A stretch of 64,000 nt of DNA from an uncultured Flavobacteriaceae bacterium (lineage in GTDB: Bacteria; Bacteroidota; Bacteroidia; Flavobacteriales; Flavobacteriaceae), in NCBI GenBank assembly GCA_947502975.1, contig CANNBV010000002.1:248001-312000 (forward strand), read 5' to 3'. Under the pieces are notes generated by a model. That model worked only from the letters and a program-made list of their open reading frames with translations. It ran no database searches and was not told the DNA's origin. Position numbers and translations under genes: made by a program. Each line of letters begins with the position of its first letter. Position 1 is the first letter of the stretch. Positions 1 to 9,452 of this stretch are shown here, one piece after another.

Positions 1-105
1 ACACTCAGAAATTACAGATTTTCAAGCAACTAGCATAGAACAATAATTTTTTCAAGGTAAAGCATTGTAAAATCTAAAAAGGATTGTATATTTGCTGTCC
101 AATAT

Positions 106-178
<73 letters not shown>

Positions 179-184
179 CTAAGC

Positions 185-224
185 AAGGCTCAAGTACATC
201 ATGTATTTGAGCCTTTTCTTTTTT
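185..224 (+). terminator. Rho-independent terminator after tRNA-fMet
   Basis: Nine-bp stem AAGGCTCAA/TTGAGCCTT followed by a T-rich run. It directly follows the tRNA. From here to 428 I see only AT-rich sequence. Confidence 0.8.
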
Positions 225-428
225 ATTATTGTATTATTCTAAAAATGATTTGTTTAGCTTAAACAATAAGCAAATTTTACTGAATAAATACTCTATGTTT
301 TTCTATTAATTTGATTTTTAACTGCTTCTACCTTACGATTAATTAAGAAAAACTATTAAAATAGAATGAACGATAAAGTTTAAATCTATTATTGTTGTAT
401 AATTAATTTAAGTTATATTTTGTATTAT

Positions 429-445
429 TGCGTAATAATTACGCA
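429..445. promoter_or_regulatory. NrtR-type operator, perfect palindrome
   Basis: TGCGTAAT-A-ATTACGCA is a perfect 17-bp inverted repeat ending one base before the ATG at 447. A regulator bound here would block transcription or translation start of the Nudix regulator gene, which suggests autoregulation. Two weaker copies precede the next gene. Confidence 0.7.
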
Positions 446-446
446 T

Positions 447-1124
447 ATGATAAAACAATCCATTAAACTTTCCGTAGATGCTGTCGTGTTTGGTTACGAA
501 GAAGGCAAAATATCAGTATTACTTATAAAACGTAAGTACGAACCGTTCAAAGATAAGTGGGCTATTCCAGGAGGATTTGTTTTAAATGATGAGTCTTTAG
601 AAGAGGCTGTTGAAAGAGAGCTGCAAGAAGAGACAGGTGTAAAGATTAATTATCTTGAGCAATTATATACTTTTGGAGAACCGTCTAGAGACCCGAGAGG
701 AAGAGTAGTTTCTATAGCGTATTTCGGGTTAGTAAGACCTAATACATTTAAAATATTTGCATCCACAGACGCTTCCGAAGTTCAGTGGTTTACTATTGAT
801 GAATTGCCTGAACTCTCGTTTGATCACCAAGAAATTCTTGAAATGTCAATAAAAAGATTACAAGGAAAAATTACGTATGAGCCTATAGGTTTTGAATTAT
901 TAGATAAAAAATTCCCGTTTTCAGACTTAGAAAAATTATACACTACTCTCTTAGGAAGAGAAATTGATAGGCGCAATTTTAGAAAAAAAATATTAGGTCT
1001 AAATGTACTTGATGAACTCGATGAAAAAGTATCAAAAGGATCAGGTAGGCCAGCTAATTTATTCCAGTTTAATCAAAAACGTTACTTTCAACTTAAAAAA
1101 GAGGGTATAATTTTCGAAATATAA
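447..1124 (+). CDS. nrtR: NrtR-like Nudix transcriptional regulator
   Basis: 225-aa protein with an N-terminal Nudix hydrolase domain and a C-terminal winged-helix region (about residues 150-225) typical of NrtR regulators of NAD metabolism, which sense ADP-ribose. The Nudix box G-x5-E-x7-REUxEExGU is intact at residues 43-65, so the domain may hydrolyse as well as sense. I chose ATG 447 over an upstream in-frame TTG at 420, because the TTG start would place the operator inside the coding region. The gene lies just upstream of an NAD/ADP-ribose operon whose leader carries related operators, so it is the likely regulator of that operon. Function is inferred from family. Confidence 0.85.
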   Translation: MIKQSIKLSVDAVVFGYEEGKISVLLIKRKYEPFKDKWAIPGGFVLNDESLEEAVERELQEETGVKINYLEQLYTFGEPSRDPRGRVVSIAYFGLVRPNTFKIFASTDASEVQWFTIDELPELSFDHQEILEMSIKRLQGKITYEPIGFELLDKKFPFSDLEKLYTTLLGREIDRRNFRKKILGLNVLDELDEKVSKGSGRPANLFQFNQKRYFQLKKEGIIFEI

Positions 1125-1153
1125 TGAATTCATAATCAGTGAATTATATTTTT

Positions 1154-1170
1154 TGTGTAAAAAAAACGCA
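1154..1170. promoter_or_regulatory. degenerate NrtR-type operator copy
   Basis: Matches 13 of 17 positions of the perfect palindrome at 429-445 and keeps the ACGCA half. It lies about 80 bp upstream of the SPFH start. Weak on its own, but it is paired with the better copy at 1208-1224. Confidence 0.4.
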
Positions 1171-1207
1171 AAATATATTTGGTAAATTTGTTTTCTCAAT
1201 TTATATT

Positions 1208-1224
1208 TGTGTTATAATTACGCA
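1208..1224. promoter_or_regulatory. NrtR-type operator upstream of the ADP-ribose operon
   Basis: TGTGTTAT-A-ATTACGCA matches 15 of 17 positions of the palindrome in front of the Nudix regulator. It ends 25 bp before the ATG at 1250, where it could control the eight-gene operon 1250-6805. Confidence 0.65.
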
Positions 1225-1249
1225 AATTAATAATTTAAAACCCAAAATT

Positions 1250-2263
1250 ATGTTAGGAATAAATTATATCAAATTCGATTCAATGAACTATGTGATTCAT
1301 TATAAACGAGGTAAAATCAAGAAAGAAGGAAGAGGTTTGTCATTCTTTTATTTTTCACCAAACTCATCTATTGTTTCTATTCCAGTACAGAGTAACGATT
1401 TTCAATTTGTGTTTAATGAAACAACAAAGGATTATCAAGAAGTTACATTACAGGGGCAAGTCACGTATAAGATTCAGAATCCAAAGCAATTAGCTGAAAA
1501 TTTAAACTTTACTGTAAATAAGAAAAAGCAATATTTAAAAAATGACTACGAAAAAATTCAACAACGTATCATTAATGAAGCCCAAACGGCAAGTGCATCT
1601 ATCATACAACGCTTAAGTCTAAAAGAAGCTTTAAGAAAACTTGATGAGATTGAAACTGAAATATTTGAAAGTATTCAAAAATCAAAGACAGTACAAATGC
1701 TTGGGTTAGAAATTCTAAGTGTAAATGTGCTAGGTGTTACTCCTAATCCAGAAATGGCTAGGGCTTTAGAAGCTCAAATGAGGGAGTCATTACAAAAAGA
1801 AGCAGATCAAGCTATTTATGAGCGTAGAAACTTTGCTGTAGAACAGGAGCGTATGATAAAAGAAAGTGAGTTAAATACGGAAATAGCTGTTGAAGAAAAG
1901 CAAAAACAAATCGTAGAGAAGAAGATGGAAACAGATGTTGTTAAGCAGCAAAATGAACAGCAGCTAAAAGAAATGGAAATGACTTCCAATATATCTCTTG
2001 AAGAACAGAAAAAAGAACTGATAGACATTCAGGTTACTAATGAGAAGAAAGAAGCAGATGTGAAAGAGTATGTACTAAATGCGAATTTAAAACCGTATAA
2101 AGAACTAGATTGGAAAACGCTGATGGCTATCAGTAATACTGGAAATGACCCAAGTAATAATATTGCTTTAGCTTTTAGAGAACTTGCTGAAAACGCTGAT
2201 AAAATAGGAAATCTAAACATTTCTCCAGAATTATTGGATAGTATAGTTAGAAGTAAATCTTAA
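1250..2263 (+). CDS. SPFH/band-7 domain protein with coiled coil
   Basis: 337-aa protein with an SPFH (stomatin/prohibitin/flotillin) domain over roughly residues 20-190, followed by a Glu/Lys/Gln-rich coiled-coil segment (about 195-295). No signal peptide or membrane segment is evident, so it is probably cytosolic or peripherally bound as an oligomeric scaffold. The reading frame extends upstream to 1139, but ATG 1250 gives the expected domain start and leaves the operators at 1154 and 1208 outside the gene. It is the first gene of a tight operon (5 nt to the next). A band-7 protein in an ADP-ribose operon is a known association; its exact role is unknown. Confidence 0.8.
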   Translation: MLGINYIKFDSMNYVIHYKRGKIKKEGRGLSFFYFSPNSSIVSIPVQSNDFQFVFNETTKDYQEVTLQGQVTYKIQNPKQLAENLNFTVNKKKQYLKNDYEKIQQRIINEAQTASASIIQRLSLKEALRKLDEIETEIFESIQKSKTVQMLGLEILSVNVLGVTPNPEMARALEAQMRESLQKEADQAIYERRNFAVEQERMIKESELNTEIAVEEKQKQIVEKKMETDVVKQQNEQQLKEMEMTSNISLEEQKKELIDIQVTNEKKEADVKEYVLNANLKPYKELDWKTLMAISNTGNDPSNNIALAFRELAENADKIGNLNISPELLDSIVRSKS

Positions 2264-2268
2264 GTAAA

Positions 2269-3192
2269 ATGGAATTTGAAAGAGTAATCATCATAAGAGA
2301 TAAAACAAGGCTTGAGCAATTGATTGAAAGGTTTAATTCAAAAGCTCAGGCTAAGTTTTACATAGAAAGGTCTGAAGGAGATTTTGGATATTATGAACTC
2401 GAAAATGATACATTCTACAAATCACTTTATAAAATTCAAGAAGTTATTTCAAAACGTTTGAAGTATAAGGTAATTAATCGTTCTTTTTTGCCAACCTATA
2501 TCTTTACAGAGCAAGATTTAATAGTAGTTATAGGTCAAGATGGCTTAGTTGCTAATACAGCTAAGTATGTTGGCGGATTACCGATTATAGGCGTAAATCC
2601 AGACTCAGAGCGCTACGATGGCATTTTATTAAAACACAATCCAAATACATTGGATACAGTAATCAAAAATGTTCTCAAAGGCGATTTCGAAACCAAACAA
2701 GTAACAATGGCTAAAGCACAATTAAGTGACGGCCAAACGTTATTAGCCTTTAATGATTTTTACATTGGAGCAGATTCTCATGTTTCTTCTAGATATGACA
2801 TTGAGTTCAAAGGCAAAAAGGAAAGACAATCATCTAGCGGCATTATAGTCTCCACTGGAGCAGGCTCAACAGGTTGGTTAAGCTCTATATTTAATATGGC
2901 TAATAATATAAATAGGCAAAAATCGAATAGAGAAAAACAGCAACAATCATTAATCCATTGGGAAGATGAAAAGTTGGTATTCGTGGTTAGAGAACCTTTT
3001 TTAAGCAAGGTTACCCAAACGGATATTGGTTTTGGAATAATAACAAAAAGACAAACATTAAAAATTGAATCTAATATGCCAACCAAAGGTGTTATTTTTA
3101 GTGATGGTATTGAATCTGATTTTTTAAATTTCAATTCTGGAAGTCATGTTGAAATAGGCATTGCAGATGAAAAGGCTAATTTGATAATATAA
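2269..3192 (+). CDS. NAD kinase-like protein
   Basis: 307-aa protein of the NAD/diacylglycerol kinase fold. The central region has GQDG in place of the usual GGDG nucleotide motif (about residues 87-90), then an IGVNPD segment and, near residue 163, FNDFYIG in the position of the NE/D motif. The C-terminal half carries the family STGAGSTGW motif. It may phosphorylate NAD or a related nucleotide such as ADP-ribose. The altered GGDG motif leaves open a changed substrate or a sensor role. It starts 5 nt after the SPFH gene and ends 1 nt before the NADAR gene, so it is translationally linked to both. Confidence 0.75.
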   Translation: MEFERVIIIRDKTRLEQLIERFNSKAQAKFYIERSEGDFGYYELENDTFYKSLYKIQEVISKRLKYKVINRSFLPTYIFTEQDLIVVIGQDGLVANTAKYVGGLPIIGVNPDSERYDGILLKHNPNTLDTVIKNVLKGDFETKQVTMAKAQLSDGQTLLAFNDFYIGADSHVSSRYDIEFKGKKERQSSSGIIVSTGAGSTGWLSSIFNMANNINRQKSNREKQQQSLIHWEDEKLVFVVREPFLSKVTQTDIGFGIITKRQTLKIESNMPTKGVIFSDGIESDFLNFNSGSHVEIGIADEKANLII

Positions 3193-3193
3193 G

Positions 3194-3742
3194 ATGAAAT
3201 ATAATAGAGAAAGAATAATAATAGATTTTAAACAAAAAAAGAGGATAAAGTATCTATTCTTTTGGGGGCATACACCCAATAAAGATGGTAGTGTAGGTAA
3301 AAGTTGTTTTAGTCAATGGTGGGTTGCTCCTTTTACGGTGAATAGTATAGTTTATAAAACTGCTGAACATTGGATGATGGCAGAAAAGGCAAGATTATTT
3401 AATGATAATAAAATATTAGATGAAATTATAACATCAAACTCACCAATGGAAGCAAAACAATGGGGAAGAAAAGTGATTGGTTTTATTCCTGAAAAATGGA
3501 ATCAGCACAAATATGAGATTGTAAAACAAGGCAATATTCATAAGTTTTCTCAACACCCAGATTTAAAAAAGTTTTTACTTAACACAAAGAATCGAGTTTT
3601 GGTTGAAGCAAGTCCAAGAGATAGAATTTGGGGCATTGGGATGAGTCAGAGTAATGAGCAAGCAGAAAACCCAATTATGTGGAGAGGTGAAAACCTTTTG
3701 GGATTTGCTTTAATGGAAGTAAGAGATGAATTAAATAAATGA
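3194..3742 (+). CDS. NADAR (YbiA-like) family protein
   Basis: 182-aa protein matching the NADAR family. Visible signatures are the early FWGH segment, the central Y-K-T-A-E-H-W-M-M-A motif (about residues 55-64), and the late R-D-x-x-W-G-I-G-M and N-x-L-G motifs. NADAR proteins are N-glycosidases acting on ADP-ribose conjugates or riboflavin intermediates; some remove ADP-ribose from modified guanine. In this operon a role in processing NAD-derived or ADP-ribosylated molecules is the best inference. It overlaps the next gene by 4 nt (ATGA). Confidence 0.85.
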   Translation: MKYNRERIIIDFKQKKRIKYLFFWGHTPNKDGSVGKSCFSQWWVAPFTVNSIVYKTAEHWMMAEKARLFNDNKILDEIITSNSPMEAKQWGRKVIGFIPEKWNQHKYEIVKQGNIHKFSQHPDLKKFLLNTKNRVLVEASPRDRIWGIGMSQSNEQAENPIMWRGENLLGFALMEVRDELNK

Positions 3743-4281
3743 TGGACAAAAATCATAAAAAACAAGTAAGTAAGTTTTTGAGTTTAATATTAAGACATAA
3801 ACCAGAAACGATTAATTTAAATTTAGATAAAAATGGATGGGCTTTTGTGTCAGATATTTTATCCAATACAAAGCTTAAGTTCTCGAGAGAGGAATTAGAA
3901 GAAGTTGTGGCTACAAATGATAAGAGACGTTTTGTGTTTGATGAATTCAAAACAAAAATCAGAGCGAATCAAGGGCATTCTTTAAAGACGGTTGATTTAA
4001 AGTTAGAATCTATATCACCACCGCCATTGTTATATCATGGTACTGTAGAAAAATTTATTCCTAAGATAAAAATACACGGATTGAAAAAAATGAGTCGACA
4101 ACACGTCCACTTAAGTAACGATAAGGGTACTGCAACGAAGGTTGGATCGCGCAGGGGAAAACCTATAATATTAATCATAAGAGCTTTAGAAATGTGTAAT
4201 AGCGGATATGCATTTTTTAAATCAGAAAATGGAGTTTGGCTTACTGATAATGTTCCAGTTAAATTTATTGATTTTAAATAA
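3739..4281 (+). CDS. kptA: RNA 2'-phosphotransferase (KptA/Tpt1)
   Basis: 180-aa protein of the KptA/Tpt1 family, which removes an internal 2'-phosphate from RNA by transferring it to NAD+, giving ADP-ribose 1'',2''-cyclic phosphate. The N-terminal winged-helix region has the typical RHKPE segment. The C-terminal ADP-ribosyltransferase-like domain shows RANQGHS, YHGT, RQHVHLS and the final NGVWLTD motif, so the Arg/His/Arg/Arg set appears complete. The 2'-phosphate is left by plant/fungal-type tRNA ligases rather than by RtcB, so its substrate here is not obvious. It may act on damaged or phosphorylated RNA ends. Start could be 3739 or 3742 (two consecutive ATGs). Confidence 0.9.
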   Translation: MMDKNHKKQVSKFLSLILRHKPETINLNLDKNGWAFVSDILSNTKLKFSREELEEVVATNDKRRFVFDEFKTKIRANQGHSLKTVDLKLESISPPPLLYHGTVEKFIPKIKIHGLKKMSRQHVHLSNDKGTATKVGSRRGKPIILIIRALEMCNSGYAFFKSENGVWLTDNVPVKFIDFK

Positions 4282-4292
4282 CAATTTTTATA

Positions 4293-4823
4293 ATGAAAAT
4301 AAGAGTTATACAATCTGATATTACAGCTATTAAAGTTGATGCTATTGTTAATGCAGCGAACTCTTCATTACTCGGAGGTTCTGGTGTTGATGGCGCAATA
4401 CACAGAAAGGGAGGCTCAGAAATTTTAAAAGCTTGTCAAGAAATTAGAAATAAGCAAGGCAAATGTAATGTTGGAGAAGCAGTCATTACAACCGCTGGAA
4501 ATTTGGATGCTAGATATGTAATTCATACCGTTGGCCCTGTTTGGAATCATGGAGGCATTGAAAAAGAAAAACTTTTAAGTGAATGTTATAATAATACAAT
4601 GGATCTTGCTATTGAAAACAACGTTAAAAGTATAGCATTTCCGAATATAAGCACTGGAATTTACAAATTCCCAAAAGAAATAGCAGCTCAAATTGCAATA
4701 CAAACAATCAAAAGTTTCAAAAACCAAGAGATCGTTAAAGAAGTTATTTTTGTTTGTTTTGATACTGAAAATTTTGAGTTGTACAATAGACTTTTTAAAA
4801 ATGAAAACAATAACGTTATATAG
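4293..4823 (+). CDS. macrodomain ADP-ribose/O-acetyl-ADP-ribose hydrolase
   Basis: 176-aa protein that is essentially one macrodomain of the YmdB/MacroD type. It has the N-A-A-N-S motif near residue 22, the following [14 protein letters not shown] loop, and the distal F-P-N-I-S-T-G-I-Y motif that binds the diphosphate. These proteins deacetylate O-acetyl-ADP-ribose and remove ADP-ribose from acidic residues; some hydrolyse ADP-ribose 1''-phosphate. The last activity would fit as the step after KptA, the gene just upstream. It overlaps the next gene by 23 nt. Confidence 0.9.
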   Translation: MKIRVIQSDITAIKVDAIVNAANSSLLGGSGVDGAIHRKGGSEILKACQEIRNKQGKCNVGEAVITTAGNLDARYVIHTVGPVWNHGGIEKEKLLSECYNNTMDLAIENNVKSIAFPNISTGIYKFPKEIAAQIAIQTIKSFKNQEIVKEVIFVCFDTENFELYNRLFKNENNNVI

Positions 4824-5223
4824 ACCAATTGGAATAAAAGAGTTAGAACTTATTATTGAAAGTGATTTTTCAAAATTCCCTCCCAGATTAGATTGGCAAC
4901 CTATTTTTTACCCTGTAATGAATGAAGAATATGCTTGTGAAATAGCATTAAAATGGAATACAACTGATGAATTTTCTGGATATTCGGGTTATGTAACTGC
5001 ATTTAAAATGAACGCTGAATACATAGATGATTTTGAAATTCAAAATGTAGGTGGAGAAATACATAATGAATTATGGGTGCCGTCAGAGGAAATGGATAAT
5101 TTTAATAATCAAATACAAGGAAAAATAGAGGTCACTAAAACCTTTTTAGGAAAGCAATTTAAAAAAACGAATGATAAAGTTATAAATGATATTATCAAAA
5201 ATACAGAGGTCAAAGAGCTATGA
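4801..5223 (+). CDS. small ADP-ribosylation/crystallin J1-associated protein
   Basis: 140-aa protein recognisable as the small family often annotated as ADP-ribosylation/crystallin J1. It has a conserved YRPIG start, a FPPR-x4-QPIFYP segment and an IHxELWVP motif. I chose ATG 4801; an upstream in-frame start at 4693 would sit deep inside the macrodomain gene. It overlaps the ADP-ribosylglycohydrolase gene by 4 nt, and I recall the family as a usual partner of that enzyme. No catalytic activity can be assigned from sequence. Confidence 0.7.
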   Translation: MKTITLYRPIGIKELELIIESDFSKFPPRLDWQPIFYPVMNEEYACEIALKWNTTDEFSGYSGYVTAFKMNAEYIDDFEIQNVGGEIHNELWVPSEEMDNFNNQIQGKIEVTKTFLGKQFKKTNDKVINDIIKNTEVKEL

Positions 5224-6167
5224 ATTTATTGGAAAGAATAAGAGGTGGGATTATAGGTGTAGCAGTTGGAGATGCCTTAGGAGTTCCATATGAATTTCTA
5301 TCAAGAAATGAAATGAAAGAGAATCCTGCAGAAAAAATGATTGGATATGGAAGCCATAATCAACCTGCTGGAACTTGGTCTGATGACAGCTCCCTTACAT
5401 TTTGTTTGATGGAAGGATTATTAAATGGTTACAATACTAAAAATATTGCTGATAAATTTATTGCATGGTATGATAAATCTTATTGGACGCCTCATGGACA
5501 TGTCTTTGATATTGGGGTGACTACAAGGCAATCCATTTTTTATATGGAAAAAGGACATACACCTGAAATTTGTGGTGGAATGGATGAATATTCTAATGGA
5601 AACGGTTCTTTAATGAGAATTTTGCCTCTTGTTTATTTCATAAGAAACATAGAGAATATTGATGAACGATATCAAATGATTAAAGATATTTCATCTTTAA
5701 CTCATGCTCATTTACGTTCTGTTATAGCATGTTTTATCTATGTGGAATACGCCATTGAGTTACTGAGTAATAGTAATAAAATTATAGCATATCAAATAAC
5801 TAAAAAAAGAGTAAGAACATATTTAGAAACTAAAGATTTAAATCCCAAAGAACTTGGTTTTTACTTTGATATTCTAGAGGGAGATATTTATAAAGTAGAA
5901 GAAGATCGTATTTCTGGAAGTGGGTATGTTGTAAATTCTTTAAAAGCATCGCTTTGGTGTTTTATCAATACAGACAATTATAAGAATGCAGTAATTAAAG
6001 CAGTTAACCTTGGGGAAGATACCGATACAACGGCAGCTATTACTGGAGGTTTAGCAGGATTGTATTATGGGCCTGAAGCGATACCGAAAGAATGGATAAA
6101 TAAATTAGCAAGGTATGAGGATATTGAAAATTTAATCTTGAGATTTAAAAAATCATTAGAGAAATGA
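5220..6167 (+). CDS. ADP-ribosylglycohydrolase (ARH/DraG family)
   Basis: 315-aa all-alpha ADP-ribosylglycohydrolase. The metal-binding signatures are present: GDALGVPYEF near the N-terminus, WSDDSSLTF (about residues 55-63) and GEDTDTTAAITGGLAG near the C-terminus, which supply the acidic ligands of the dinuclear Mg centre. It removes ADP-ribose from proteins or nucleic acids, or hydrolyses related NAD metabolites. It overlaps its neighbours by 4 nt on each side, so it is cotranscribed and probably translationally coupled. Confidence 0.9.
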   Translation: MNLLERIRGGIIGVAVGDALGVPYEFLSRNEMKENPAEKMIGYGSHNQPAGTWSDDSSLTFCLMEGLLNGYNTKNIADKFIAWYDKSYWTPHGHVFDIGVTTRQSIFYMEKGHTPEICGGMDEYSNGNGSLMRILPLVYFIRNIENIDERYQMIKDISSLTHAHLRSVIACFIYVEYAIELLSNSNKIIAYQITKKRVRTYLETKDLNPKELGFYFDILEGDIYKVEEDRISGSGYVVNSLKASLWCFINTDNYKNAVIKAVNLGEDTDTTAAITGGLAGLYYGPEAIPKEWINKLARYEDIENLILRFKKSLEK

Positions 6168-6805
6168 AACTAAATACAAAACTATATAAAGAACAAATAA
6201 AAAAATGGCCACAAACTGGGCATCATATTATGGCGCAGTTTGATGAAGAAAAAGTAATTGTATATCAATCTTATAGACCAGAAATCGGAAAATTTGCAGC
6301 TAAAAATCAGTTTTTTGGTGGTGCCTTTAGCTTGAATAGAATGACTTGGATAAAACCTAATTTTTTATGGATGATGTACCGAAATGGTTGGGGAGTAAAA
6401 GAAGGTCAAGAAGTTGTTTTGGCCATTCATCTCAAGCGAGAGGTGTTTGAACGTTATCTACATGATGCCGTTTATTCAAGTTACCAAGCTGACATATACA
6501 ATGATAGAGACGATTGGCAAAATGCTGTACAAAACTCAAATATTCGTTTGCAATGGGATCCAGATCATGATCCATATGGAACAAAATTGGAGAGGCGAGC
6601 TATTCAACTCGGAATCAGAAATGAAGATATAAAGAAGTATGCAAAAGATGATATTTTAGAGATTGAAGATATATCAGCATTTGTTAGAGAACAGCATCAA
6701 TATGTTCTTAATCATGAATTGGATAAATTGATTGTTCCTCTAGAACGTCCTTATCTTCCAAAAGATAAAAGTGTTAGTGATCGACTAAAAATAAGTGTAT
6801 TGTAA
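6164..6805 (+). CDS. DUF4291 family protein
   Basis: 213-aa protein matching DUF4291: an early IMAQFDEEKVIVYQSYRP segment and the R-M-T-W-I-K-P-N-F-L-W-M-M-Y-R core, then a W-D-P-D-H-D-P motif (about residue 126). The biochemical role is not established. The family recurs in ADP-ribose gene neighbourhoods, and its start overlaps the glycohydrolase gene by 4 nt. It is the last gene of the operon and converges on the WYL regulator gene. Confidence 0.8.
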   Translation: MKLNTKLYKEQIKKWPQTGHHIMAQFDEEKVIVYQSYRPEIGKFAAKNQFFGGAFSLNRMTWIKPNFLWMMYRNGWGVKEGQEVVLAIHLKREVFERYLHDAVYSSYQADIYNDRDDWQNAVQNSNIRLQWDPDHDPYGTKLERRAIQLGIRNEDIKKYAKDDILEIEDISAFVREQHQYVLNHELDKLIVPLERPYLPKDKSVSDRLKISVL

Positions 6806-6832
6806 TGATCTTTAATTTTAAAGAAGTTCAGT

Positions 6833-7849
6833 CTATTCTTTTTCATAAAAACCAACAGCCTTTTCTAATTTTTGTTTCATTCTATCCCTAAGGCGTTTGG
6901 GTTTTATAACTTCAATAGAATCTCCAAAGCCCAAGATCATACGCTCCAATTCAAAATTGATTTGAACAAATATGTTGAAGATTACACCATCATCTCTTGT
7001 TTCTATAATTCTCTGTGAGTTATGAAAGGGTTTGGTTATCACATAAGGTGCATTTTTTTGATCTACCCAAAACTGGACGCGTTCTGCACGAGTATTTGAA
7101 ACAGTAACCCCAATAACATCTTTATAATATTTGTCACCATTGAAGTTGTCGTTTTTATATGTAATTGTGGTATCATAATCAATGGCAACTATTCTATCTA
7201 AAGCAAAAGTAACGATTGGTTTTTTAGCTTCTACTCCTGGTCTTCCTATTAAAAACCAACGATTATTAAATTCTTTTAAAATAAAAGGATGAAAAATAAT
7301 TTCAGATGATGTTCTGGCTTTAAAAGATTGATAAGTGATTTTTAATACCATTTTCTTTAAAATAGCTTGATATAAAACATCTAAATGTTCCAAACCTTTG
7401 AGTTTCTCATTCTTATCTAAATGAATGATAGCGGATTGATCTGTTTTTTCTGTATACACTTTATCTTCTAAACGCTGGATAATACCTCCTAACTCCGAAA
7501 AAAGCGAGAAATCTTTAAACTGTTTGAGCATTTCAACCGTTTCTGATAGCACATTCATGTCATTTTCATTAAGTGGAATATCAGTTATAGAATAGTCTTC
7601 ATCTCCATATTTGTAGAACTTCTTATTGTAGACAACTATGGGAGCGTTGTAACCTAGTTTATCACTACGCATCATTTGAATGTCTAACTGAACAGTACGT
7701 TTGCTCACATTCACTTCCCTGCCTTCATACTCATATAATGTATCTGAACAAGCTTCTATTAAATCATCCAATGTCCATTGACGGTAGTTGTTTTGTAAAC
7801 ATTTATCAATAGTTTTATAGCGTATAAGTGCATTTTTATTTAATGCCAT
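6833..7849 (-). CDS. WYL-domain HTH transcriptional regulator
   Basis: 338-aa regulator with an N-terminal winged helix-turn-helix (about residues 1-80), a central WYL domain (about 145-260, containing HPFILKEFNNRWFLIG) and a C-terminal WCX extension. WYL domains bind nucleic-acid or nucleotide ligands and often control RNA-repair and defence genes. I chose the ATG at 7849; a longer frame from 7894 would run into the operator. The palindrome at 7888-7906 lies 39 bp upstream and is shared with the divergent rtcB gene. This makes the WYL protein the best candidate for the factor that binds all TACGCA-N7-TGCGYA sites in the island (inference). Confidence 0.8.
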   Translation of the reverse strand: MALNKNALIRYKTIDKCLQNNYRQWTLDDLIEACSDTLYEYEGREVNVSKRTVQLDIQMMRSDKLGYNAPIVVYNKKFYKYGDEDYSITDIPLNENDMNVLSETVEMLKQFKDFSLFSELGGIIQRLEDKVYTEKTDQSAIIHLDKNEKLKGLEHLDVLYQAILKKMVLKITYQSFKARTSSEIIFHPFILKEFNNRWFLIGRPGVEAKKPIVTFALDRIVAIDYDTTITYKNDNFNGDKYYKDVIGVTVSNTRAERVQFWVDQKNAPYVITKPFHNSQRIIETRDDGVIFNIFVQINFELERMILGFGDSIEVIKPKRLRDRMKQKLEKAVGFYEKE

Positions 7850-7887
7850 AAGTATAATTTTGAGGAAAAATAAAGAATAAATTTTTC

Positions 7888-7906
7888 TACGCAAAAAGAT
7901 TGCGCA
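7888..7906. promoter_or_regulatory. island operator 1 (WYL gene / rtcB1 intergenic)
   Basis: TACGCA-AAAAGAT-TGCGCA, an inverted repeat with a 7-bp spacer. Its right edge is 14 bp before the TTTG (7920-7923) of the -7 element of the rtcB1 promoter, so it covers the -33 region. Three other sites in the window have identical spacing. Confidence 0.75.
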
Positions 7907-7939
7907 TATATGTAGAATATTTGTATCGGAATCATAAAT

Positions 7940-7995
7940 AAGTCTATTGAAAGACTTTAAAGTAGTACTCCGTCAGACAAGGAAGCTGACGGAGT
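7940..7995 (+). promoter_or_regulatory. two-hairpin leader of rtcB1 mRNA
   Basis: First hairpin AAGTCT/AGACTT at 7940-7958, then the shared string AGACTTTAAA, then a perfect 10-bp stem ACTCCGTCAG/CTGACGGAGT at 7967-7995. There is no T-run, so it is not a plain terminator. The same two-hairpin layout precedes the interrupted/permuted tRNA unit at 22179-22239. Confidence 0.6.
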
Positions 7996-8007
7996 TTAAA
8001 GAAATAA

Positions 8008-9408
<1,401 letters not shown>

Positions 9409-9410
9409 GG

Positions 9411-9445
9411 AATAACGCCAGTAATATTTTGTTACTGGCGTTATA
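9411..9445. terminator. bidirectional terminator rtcB1 / DUF6569 gene
   Basis: Perfect stem AATAACGCCAGTAA/TTACTGGCGTTAT between two convergent genes, with a T-rich flank on both strands. Confidence 0.8.
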
Positions 9446-9452
9446 AATTTTA

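Noticed and set aside
1816-2220. Antisense frames opposite the SPFH coiled-coil region
   Set aside because: Low-complexity Ser/Phe-rich products created by the AAA/GAA-rich coiled-coil coding strand.
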